Part shown: piece after piece, positions 26,559-37,600 of the stretch | Position numbering within the stretch: position 1 is the stretch's first letter | Layout: each line of letters begins with the position of its first letter | Assembly: GCA_037783415.1 (NCBI GenBank) | Contig: JAZGTN010000005.1 | Coordinates: forward strand, 1,488,001 to 1,552,000 | DNA: 64,000 nt | From: Leptasterias polaris | Taxonomy: Eukaryota > Echinodermata > Asteroidea > Forcipulatida > Asteriidae | Direction of reading: 5' to 3' | Made by a program: the position numbers and the translations under genes | The notes under the pieces: generated by a model | Told to the model about the DNA's origin: nothing | The model's input: the letters and a program-made list of their open reading frames with translations, nothing else | Databases searched by the model: none

Positions 26559-28603
26559 CTGGTGTATCATCAGTGGGCCTACTCTCCGATGGGAACTCAG
26601 TCTGCGTTTCCTGACAGGGGGAGCAAGTGTTTGACACCTTGCGCTTCTGGGCATTCCGGAGTGCCGAAGCCATCCTCGAGGTCAGACTGTTCGGCAGGGG
26701 GATCGTCTTGCTGATTTTGCGCACCCCAGTGCTGCCTGTATTGCTGTTGTTCTGGTTGGAGTTTAACTCATCCTCTTTAGTCTCCTCTACTTCAGGAGAA
26801 CTCTTCTGGGGCACCTCCGATGAACTCTTCTGGGGCACCTCCGATGAACTCTCCATACCAGACTTAGTTTGTGAACTAGAGTTTACTTCAGGAATACTCT
26901 CACTTGCAACTTCTTTGGTGCTAGTTTCAGTGTCAGAGGGTTCCACCTCTGTCTCAACACTACCTTCACTCTTTAATGGTAACGCATCAGTTTCTGATAC
27001 CTTGGGTATTACAACTGCTATATCTTCAACGGCCGTCGGAGCGACATCAGTTTCATTTTCTTTAGGAAGATCGTCTGTTGAAGTCTCGTGTTCGCGTACA
27101 ATCATTTTTGCAGTTTGTTCCGAAGTTGCTTCACTAGTTTTCTCCTCTGAGGTTGCGACATGTTCCTTGTCGGTGACTGTAGATGGGTCAGGTTTACTAT
27201 CAGTATTAATGGATTCTCCAACAGAGGGTGTGCTTTGTTCTTGGTTACCTACTGTAATTTCTTGTAATTCAATGTTGGAATGTTCTTCAGGCTTTGTACC
27301 ATGTTCGGTATCCGCCACCTCGTTACTTGGTTGCTCCTCGGCCACGTCTGTAATGTTCTGAATGGCCTTATCAGAATGCTCTTCAGTCGTTGCTACACGT
27401 TCTGTTTCAACTTCTGTAACCAGCTCAACGTCTGCATTGACTGGTTCCGTAACAACTGCCTCGACGTCTGTTACAACTGGCTCTGCTACAACTTGTTGGT
27501 GTTCTGTGGCAGGCTCTGTAAGTTCCTGCTGGTCTTTGGAGTCTGGTACATTTATTACAGGTTGAACTTCTGCTTTCTCTTCATCTAATCTTGTTTCATC
27601 GTCTCGGGGCTCTGCTGATTCTTGGGCGATAGCTACTGAAGCCGTGAGTTGAGTTTGATTCACAGTCTCTTGAGTGTTTTCACTAGTTGGTACAACGGTG
27701 ACAGTTTCTTCAACACTGTGGACGTTTGCTGGCAACTGACTCTGTCCATCTTGAACGGTTGAATCCTTTAATTCTTTGCTCTGTTCTATACCAGCCCCAG
27801 AGTCTATTGTGTTTTCCTGCTGATCAGAAGCAGCACACTGTTCGTTACCTTGGCTCAAGCTTACATCAAGCTCCTCGGGTCCCTTTGAGTCTGAATCTAC
27901 AACAGCGTCAGGCGGCGTGGCCTGCTCCTCTGTGGGACCGGCTGATGCTTGTATTCCTATATCCATCTCATCTGGGTTGGTTTGATTGCATTTGTTATCT
28001 TCTTGGGAATCCTCAGCAAGTCTTTCAATCAGGTTTTCTTCATCTTGCGAGCTGACCCTCTCAAGTTGCTGTGCAACGTCTGTTAAATTGGTGTCATGTG
28101 CTATTGTGCTGCTCGGTTCCTCATCATTGTTGACCTCATTGTCAACATCCTTTTTCTCGTTAATCTCTGGAGCAACCTCCTCTTGGTTCTGAGTTTCATC
28201 AGATTGTTTCTCATCTTGCTTCTTTTTCACCTCAACCCCATCTTCCTGCTCCTCATCTGGGGTTGGCTCGACGACCTCTTTAGGTGTTTCTGCTCCATCT
28301 TTTCCATCGGGTTCTTCCCCATTACTAACCGGTACATCTTCTGGGACACTCCTGTTAACCGTCTCCCCATTCGCCTCTGCCTCTTCTCTTTCATCCTCCT
28401 TGAGAGTTTTCTCTGGGGGTTGGTCCGCATCCTTGAACATCTGCTCGAGCTCTTGAGCGGTGATCTCAAAGAGCATGGATGTAGATCTAGATCGGCGGGA
28501 TTTCACTGTCATGGCGTTGCTTAGTCTCTCATACAAGCTTTCCACAAGCTCTTTCCCCTTGGAGCTGAAGAAGATAAACTCCCCTTCTCCATTCACAGAA
28601 CGT
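26559..28603 (-). CDS. Dok-like gene, exon 4 (end of PTB, long acidic tail)
   Basis: 2045 bp, after the acceptor ACTCAATTTGTTTCAG. The first 27 residues (RSVNGEGEFIFFSSKGKEL, then VESLYERL) finish the PTB domain with its C-terminal helix. A serine/arginine patch follows (TVKSRRSRSTSM), then about 600 residues rich in Glu, Asp, Thr, Ser, Val and Gln with no predicted fold. Local repeats include SSEVPQKS twice and a VVTEPV/VVTDVE cluster. Near the end lies a basic, possibly amphipathic segment (SLTSRMASALRNAQKRK). No Tyr or Trp occurs after Tyr227 of the assembled protein. The exon probably ends at CAG/GTGAGA (26558); otherwise the frame continues ENVFSF to TAG. Antisense frames here are mirror artefacts of the acidic composition. 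Confidence 0.82.
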
Positions 28604-31600
28604 CTGAAACAAATTGAGTCAAAGAAAATAACTAAAAGATGCTCAAACTTCATTGCAGTGCTGCCGAAAGTTGTTTAAGGAATGCAATGGGAGACTTTTG
28701 GGGATACTAGGTGGCTGGCAGCAGACTTTCCGGGTAAATCCATTGTTCTCAGAAATTGTGAGCATGCTCTGAACTCCGTAACAATGGAAATTTACCTGTT
28801 AAGTCTGCTTCAACCAAAGTCTCCCATTGTCATACACAATACAATTAACCTTTCCGACATTCTCAGTGGTTTGGATCACGCCTGATTTCGATAATATCCA
28901 ATCAAAACGGCCACGAATCTGACCTATTGGTTGACGAAAAATTTCTCCTTGTAGAGAAAAGATTTATTAGTCGTTGAAATCCATGACGTCATGTTTAATT
29001 TTGCTCGGTTTTGAACCAAAATATCATCGTACAAAAATGTATATCTCCATTTTTCTCAGAATGATGTCATCAGATGTTTCGGATGTTGAAAAATTATCCA
29101 CTTGAAGGTTAGTGAATACAATGGCAATTTGGACCATTTTAACGTGATGTTAGAGATCTGTAAATTTTCCCCAAGCAAGTGAGGGCTCTTATCTAGTGCA
29201 TCACAAAATTGTGTTGGTCATATCCCTTCCTCTTTAATGTTTCCATGTCCAGCCACTAGTGTAGTAGTAGACTATAATCATGGCGACAGTGCCCCTTTAA
29301 GTTTTGATTATAGATAGCTGTTGTTTGTATCTAGAAGCAGGAAGTGGTTGATTGTGTATAAAAAATGAGAAAAGGCTGAAAAAGGGGAGGAGGGAAGGTG
29401 GTCTACAGGTAAACTGTTCATTTGTAGACTTTGTTATCAGAAAAAAGAGAGCTGTCTTACTTGCTCGGCATGATATGCACAATCTTCTCAAAGTCCAGTT
29501 GGTGACACTTTGAGATGAGCATAAACTTCTTTAGATGCCGTAAGTCCCAGTCCAGGTCGATCTTGCCTGTACACGTGTCATACAGGTTGATATGAGTCAA
29601 TGAGATATGAGCATAGTAATCTCCAGAAACATTGGAACGTTCCGAATCCTTGTTGGGAACCACACTCACTCGTACAAAATCTGTCGAGATCAACAATACA
29701 GTAAAGTTAATAAGGATTTGCCCCTCGAGGTCAGGGCAAAGGCAAGGGGCTTTGACCCACAAGATTAGGGCAAAGGCAGAGGCTTCGACCCAAAAAGCAA
29801 GATCAAGGCAAAGGCAAAAGCTTTGACCCTCTAGATCAAGGCAAAGGCAGAGGCTTTGACATGACAAGGCCCAACATCAAGGCACTTCATCACTGTCACT
29901 GTTTCAATGCTTCTTCGAAACAACCTTTTTCGGAATGAGTGTCACAGACAGTGGTACACCCATTATGAGGGGAGGGAATAATGTCTTGATACACTATTTC
30001 GATGGAGAATCATGTTTTTGTTGTTTTATACACACAGGTATTCAAACACACCCCTATGATCAGACACATCTATGTTCCGAACCCTATAAGTGTGTTTTCC
30101 TTATCCTAACCTTAATCCCAAACCCTAACCATAAATAGCGAAATGTTTTTTTCGGAACATAGAGCAGTCACCGTTTTGTTGACATACTATCCCAATCCTT
30201 CAATGTTTTAAACGTTCCTTTCCTCTCTTTATGGGGGTTCGCAGATCCTCTCAGAGGGCGCGCCACTGGTCCAAGAATTCCCCAAAATGAATATACCCTT
30301 GCAAGGTAATAAGTTACGCCATTTCCGAGTTGGCAGCTACGGCTTTGGCTGCAATTGATGCAGACGTCCTATACTTCAACTCATGATGACGCGGTGATCA
30401 AGCCGTATCCATAGCCGTAGCCACACAATCGGAACAAGATTCCGTCAAATTCAGAAATGTTTCATGGATGCATGAACATGGTATTTTTAACATGCCCTTC
30501 AGCACACAATCCCACGGAGTGTGCAGTTTACTCAACCACGACTCAAAATCCTGTCGAATTTTCCACAAAAAGAAAATAACAAGCACTACACATAATATTC
30601 AATTATTTCAAACGAATACACACCACTGAGACTGAGAGCGCTTTATATTTCATCAAAGGCCAGTAAATGTCTTTGTGCATTTTGATGATTGATACACCTC
30701 GTGGAAAAAAGGTTGAATGGCTACTTTACCCTCTGAAATTCCAGGTGGGCACGGCATCTCTTTCACTGGCGGCAACAGGTTCATGCGGAACATACTCAGC
30801 CATTCCTGTGCGTCCGTCTCGCTCTCCGCCCCCACCCCCAACAAAACTTTAGAGGCAGAGGAGATCTCTATAGCGTGCTCCTGGGTCTTGGACCGAGTTC
30901 GTCTAACACTCACGACGCCCTCCAGGAGGAGGCTGGTGACCGTCTTGTCGTAGGCACCTTTCTCCACGTACAACTCCAAGAGGAGAGATTTACCAGATGA
31001 AGAGGTGTTCTGCTGTACTGCGACCCACTTGCGCTTCCATGCCTTTATTATCAAATGATACAAACAAGGTTCTTATGAACGATTGCAAACACCAAATAGT
31101 GGGGCAAATAGTGGAAATATTTGGGGGAATCATATGCCTTTTACGATACACTGGAATTTGGCACAGTCAGGGTATGTCATGAAAAAGCATTTGACTGCCA
31201 CGGCAAATTTGTCCTTTGAAAAACTTTAAAAAGAGTAACAAGCAATTACATAAATGTTCACAATGGCTGCCATTGATTGCTATTCTACCTATATTTTGTC
31301 AAGGGCAAATTTGCAATGGTCCTATGCCAAATATTTTGTGTGTGTGCCAATTTCCATGCTTGTACCACCAAAGGCACAATCCCATCACCTTCCTGCCGTA
31401 GTAAAAGTGAATTATTTATTATTTAATCTTTCATTTATTCATTGCAAGATTGATTAAAGATCACACTGCAAACCACAGCTGAAATGAGTGGTTAAAAAGG
31501 ATCACACCAATAACAGAACAATTACATTACATAATTCAAACAAAACGTAGACTGAAAGGCGGTAGGCGACTATAGATAGTTCCCAGTAGACGCCATCTTT

Positions 31601-34600
31601 ACGGGCAAATCGCATTTTGGCTTGCGGGCGCGTCAAGCGCTCTAATTATTAACGCAGCCGCGTTGTTCACTAACCAATCACGCAATGAGTTTGGTGAAAT
31701 GTGCGCGTGCTGCACGCCGTTCTCACGCGTAACGCATGAATGTGTGTTCCAAATTGCCCGTAAAGATGGCCGACCTACGTCATACTGCAACCTATCTATA
31801 GGGTTAAATTTGATATCAGATCCCCCGACTATAAGGTTCCAAGAAAGATTGCCACTGTTTTAAAATAGAAGGGTTTTGTATAAGGACAGGTTCAAGTATT
31901 AAAAATATGACGACAAGATGTAATGTTAAAAAAATAAAATTACTACATTGCATTTGACTTTTATTCACCAACAAGACACAATGTATGAATTATAGGCCAT
32001 ACAGTGTTAATACTGGCAGGGTAATATGAAAGTGAAAGTTCGACACAAGGCTGGAAGTACATTACAACAATGATTCATCTATAATTTATCTGACAAAATA
32101 TCTATAAACCAAAACAACCCATTTGGGGTTTTCAGGAAGATTACCCCTCCACGTGATGATTAAACATTGGGGCGGGAAAATTAACGGAGACAAAGTTTAG
32201 TGCTATGCCAGTTGACACAAAGCACTGTGCTCAACAATGATTGGAATATTATTTTTACACATGAATCATATCCAACACCGATATCCAGATGTAAAATTAA
32301 AGGCAAAGTATACCTTTTGTTTTTGAAACCGTTCGATTTTTTTAATACAACAAAACTAACCTGCGAAAAATTCATTTGAAAGGTGGTCACGTTGAGATAT
32401 TGCCAACATTCCGGAGCGAAAATGTCCACGCAGGAAGATTAATCGCTACATACACAATCTGAGAAACGTATCTGACAGAAACGTTTCTCAGATTCAAATG
32501 TTGGGGCATAAAAGCTAATATTTTTTTCCTTAACCACATTACTTCGAAGTGAAATGATTCTCAAAATGCTTTATACAATCGAAAGCTGCTGTACTTCAAA
32601 CAAAGTAAGTTTTTAATGCCATTAATTTTAAGAGTGATTACCAAATGTATACCTTCCCTTCAAGAATATGTTTTACTGTGCAAATTGGAAAGTTAGATCA
32701 GGCACACACACGGAGGGCGCCCTTCGGTTTCCAGAAGGCGTGTTATTTAAAATAAGCGGGTAAACACTGCCCATATGATTACACAGGTTGATAAACCCAA
32801 TAAAGTCCTGAATAGCGTCTCCTTCATATTAATTGAGATAGTATAGGCAAATATGACGGTCAGAACGAGTTGTGATAATACAGGAAAAAACACAACAACA
32901 ACAACCCCAAACTCGACAAAAACACAAAACAGGCAAATTACAGAAGCCGTCAGAAACACTTAGCTTATAACAGTAGGGAGATGAACAAACAAATACAAAT
33001 ATAATAAAATACAAATATATAGGCCTATACTTATAAAATATATGTTAACTTCCCCGTGGCATTTGGGACATACAAATTTAACATCCGGAAGCTGCACGGT
33101 GTTCATATTAATCGACGTCTGGTCGGTATATTTCTAATAATAATTTAATTAAGCATTTTTGTTTTTTACGAAAGGGTTCTAAATACTATTGTCTACAATA
33201 ACACACCGGCCGCTGAGAAGTAATTGTCCCTCTTCCATGCATCTTTGTGAGCTAACATAGTCATGGAACTAAGTCATAGAATTAATCCCCTAATTTAATG
33301 TTATAGGACTATATATTGGGAGTGCCATTAGCAAACAAACAATTTAAAAATAATAATTAATACGATGAGCTTTATACCCGTAAGTTTGTGTTGCATTGGT
33401 TGATGACGAAAGGTTTTGAGGCGTGTCGTGGCCGAGCGGTTAAGCGCATTATCGGAGTGGGGGTTCGGGTCCGAGTTGTGGGACTTGTCCTTGAGCAAGA
33501 TACTTTATCTATAGACCATGTGACCTGTGACATCACATCTTTACAAAAGAGCCACAGAGCCTGGACTTCCTGCAGGCACCGTTTGTACGCAGCTCAATGG
33601 AAGAAAACAATAAATCGTATGTTTCATGGAGATTGCACTGTCTGATTTTTCTCAACTTTTTATATAAAGAAAGGGGGGCATCTCAAAAGGTGTACAGCTG
33701 TTACTTTTGTAACTCTTGAATTTATGTGAAAATTATGACACAAAATGTAAATTTTCCCATATGGCCTGTGTAGTACCTTGCCTGTCGGGAAATGCATTAG
33801 AATGTACAAGGTCACTCTTTTTGTAAACAAATGTAACATGGTCTATAGTTGCTCTGTCCTTTCGATGCGTAGGACATTAAGCCCTATAGGTCCCATAGAC
33901 ATAGGCATTTGCCCGTGGTCTCCTCCTTAAATTGTACCCCGCTGGAATCACTGGGACCCACCACAGCCCGCCTTTAAAGTGCTGCTGCTTCGAGTTCAGT
34001 GGTATCACAACCTGACCATTCCCGGATGTTGTCTACCCAGCGCATCTTTGGTCGGCCCACGGAACATGTACTAGAATTGGTAGCTCTCGTAAAGAAAAAC
34101 CCATAACACGTGTTATATCGTGAAAAAGTTGTATTTCTGGTTCACATTAGCAAGCACCATTGTTTACAGGTTTCCCCAGGATTGCAAGCTACAGTGATTA
34201 AGTTCACTTATGAGGCAGCATTGTTTCATTACCAGAAATATAAAACAATAATAATAATAATTAATGTACCGCCCGAGCTGAGCCCATCAAGACTACTGAC
34301 GTCACAATCCCTTCGAAAGCAGCTCATTTTTCAATATATTATCATACCAATGTAAACTTTCGGTTAATAAGTCTGTATGCATATATACCGGTGAAATGTT
34401 CGTGAAATGTTCGTGAAAAACAGGAAAGAAACAAAGCCATCAATCATCATGCGTTGCTCAAATATTTGAACAAATATTTTATCTTATTTTAAATACAGTT
34501 TCTATAGACAACTACTGAAAACCAAGGATGTTGGTTTGGAATAACTTCTCGAGTGCAGCTGCCTGGAACATGCGGGTTGCGATGGCGGATGAACCCGAAC

Positions 34601-37600
34601 AATGTGCTGCCACTCCTGCTTGTACATTGGACACCACAACTCGAAATGCCAAAAAGATATCAACGTAACTCCCCCGTTCATTTCCTTCTCTTTCCTCTTT
34701 CCTTTTATGTGTTATATTTCAGGCGGTAGAACTTTTATAACAAGAAATGTGGGAAAACAATTTACGTTTTGTCACATTGGGTTATTGTGAGTATAGATGT
34801 GTGTTCCAATACATTATTGTACGTGGTTCTCTTGTGGCAGTAGGTGCCAAAGAATGAAAAGGGCACATTATAATTATAATATGCAGCAATGTAGGGATTG
34901 TACCTTGAAGAAAAATTTGTGTACAACAATGAGTTTGAGGAAATGCATCTGTGTCAATCATTCCAACTTGTCCTGAAGTATTTAAAAACGTAACCACTAC
35001 TCACGTTTTCAATCATCGCGTGAACTGACAATATCATTATTAATATTTTACTTTTAAAACTATTATAGGCCTATACTTCCATGTTTTCAAAATGTTGTTT
35101 AAAGGGACACACCGGTTAACTGTTCACGTAATTTAGTCATGTAGAATCATAGACAATTAATTCTAGATGTTGTTGTTTTTTTGTTTTTTTTTACAAAATA
35201 ATCACGTAATTAACGAGAAATGACCGAAATAAACAAAAGCGGTCAAAGGTCAGCGTATACGCTTTACCAGCCGTTGCAAGTGTAAAATTTACGGGATACA
35301 TGCTGCGCAATGTTGCAAGTAGACTGGTGCTCTGTTTATGTAAATGTTTTACTATGGCAAGGCATGAGGATCCAGTCTACGTTATCCATCTGAAAGTGTG
35401 TATAAACAACGGACACGAAAACAAGTCAACTCGCCCCCAGCAAAGTCGCCAATTACAAAGTCGCCCCCTAGCAAAGTCACCCCCTCACATACAAACCCGC
35501 CCCTCTCAAAGTCGCCCCTCACAAGGGAATGTAACAAATTGTTCTGATTGTATTTCGAAGAGACGAAAGCATATCTTGAGGGAACAAAAGCATGTTTCTA
35601 GGGAACGAATCTCTTTGCGAGGGAACGAAAGCGTATTTTTAGGGAACAAAAGCATATTTTTTGTGAAAGAAAGTATATTTCGGCGAACAAAGTCGTTTTT
35701 CGAGGAAAAGAAAGCTTTTTTTTAGGGAACGAAATCTCAATTCGGGGGAACGTAAGTATATTTCGGGCTAACAAAATCATATTTCGAGGAAACAAAAGCG
35801 TATCTTCAGGGAACGAAAGCGTATTTTTAGAGAACGAAAGCGTATTTCTTTTTCACCTGTCCCTTCAGGGGCTGCGTTTTTTTTTGGGTTTTTTTTGGTT
35901 TTTTTTTGGGGGGGGCTCGTTTTTTGTATTTTTTTGATCACAAATTTTTTTTACACTAATTGCACCGTCCAAAGTGGTATTCGTATGTATTGACATAAAT
36001 CTTATTTAATTACCAAGAAATTCAGTACAAATCGGGGGAAGGAACGTATCACAGAGCATTGAAACGTTGCGATTTTGAAACGGCGGATTCGATCAGCGAG
36101 GTGTACCGACTGGCAAACCCGCAATTACAACAATGTAGTTGGTGGTCTACCCCTCCCACATGTTCATGAGCTTCCAGGTACAGCTATTTCTTGGCTAGGG
36201 GTTTCCGTCGCGCTATAGCCCCGCAGAGACACCAGTCTGCCCGCCAGCTACGCGAATGCCCCTGTGTTTACGTGTAGCTAGTGCACTGTACAATACTCTT
36301 CCGTTGCTCGAACTCTCTGAAATAAAATCTTACGTTCGATTTTGTAAAGTTATTTACAACTTGAATCCATAATTTGGATACGTCTTTTGTCAATTACTCA
36401 TGAATAGCCTACTTGTAAAAAAAACAAAGTTGAATTCGGTGCAGTAATTAATTTTTATACGGCTGGAAGTAAAACTTACTCCGAAGATCACGTATGAGGG
36501 TTATCCGAACCAAAAAAGTGGTTCGGATAACCCACGTGACCTTCGTTATTTTTAAATGCCCCAAAACGGCCAAAATTGATGGTTTCTTTTAGGAACCGTT
36601 CTTCTTCATTCCTGGAAGACCTTTGGAGTCATGTTTTAGCCTATTTTGTAGCGAAAATAGCCCAACGAAGCCGGTGTGTCCCTTTAAGTAGTTTTCTCCC
36701 TTGTGTAGCTTGTTGTTGTGAATGTTTGTTTGTTTGTATATTATTATTATTATTATTTTTTTCTTTCTTTTTCTAACATGTAAAACAAGGGTCCTCATTC
36801 AATGGGCCCGCGTGCCTGTTCGGGGTTTCCATTTTTTTTTTACCACACTTCGTATTTAGGTGTTTTGTACAATAAAAACTATCTATATATAAGACCTAGA
36901 CTAAATTTTTATTTTTCTATTTTAATTTTTAATTTTTAATTTTTTATTTTTTATTTTTTATTTTTTATTTTTTATTTTTTATTTTTTAAAACGATCATTT
37001 AAAAATGATCATTTTTGCAAGACCAGAACCCTTTCTGCAGACATATTTTCGTGACAATTCCTGGTCTTTTAAATAAAGTTTTAGATACGTGTAAAACCAT
37101 TATTTTATCTTTGAAAAGACTCCCCAAACTATCAAGTTACATACAAAAAAAAACATGTTTCCTAAACGTATCGAGACACATGGTAAACAAGAACTTTGTT
37201 TCGCAATCTTTTAAGACATTGACACCAGATAAAAAAAAAACACCAAAAAAACACACAAAAAACACGATGTGCAATGACCACAGATACAAATTTAAGCAAC
37301 ATGCATGAGATCACTGTAATAACAAACAATTCCTGGAAAATGAGTCCACGAGCTACACATAGTAGCCTTCATATGTCACGACAGGGATTAATTCTTACTA
37401 CTATATTAACACCAATTTTATCAGTATCTTCCAAAGTCGCAGGAACTTTCTGAACGCCTGGATTTTTCCCCCGTCATAGTTCTACTTTAAAAATAAGTTG
37501 ATAATTATTTACAAAAATATGATACTAACATACTAGTTTATCAGATATTCCGAAGTCGCGGAAACTTTTCGAACGCTCATATTATGTTCTTTCCTCGCAG

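Larger units (their letters stand above)
35098..36687. mobile_element. Candidate TTAA-bounded element of about 1.6 kb
   Basis: TTAAAGGGACACACCGG near 35099 is matched by CCGGTGTGTCCCTTTAA near 36671, an inverted pair of about 17 bp flanked by TTAA. Inside are an AAAGTCGCCCC tandem stretch (35430-35520), a degenerate minisatellite (35570-35850) and a perfect 14-bp hairpin (36498-36533). No transposase frame is visible, so it is non-autonomous or a composite of two ends. Confidence 0.5.

Noticed and set aside
26627..28524. Long plus-strand frames opposite the Dok-like exon 4
   Set aside because: Antisense mirrors of a Glu/Thr/Ser-rich reading frame; several overlap each other and none has domain features.
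30100..30140. Telomere-like CCCTAACC words
   Set aside because: Only a few imperfect copies inside an intron; not a telomeric tract.
33420..33500. tRNA gene
   Set aside because: A and B boxes are present but the anticodon arm is partly missing and SINE body sequence follows.
35300..35795. Open frames of 141 and 65 codons on opposite strands
   Set aside because: They lie on the AGGGAACGAAAGCG minisatellite and only reflect its unit.
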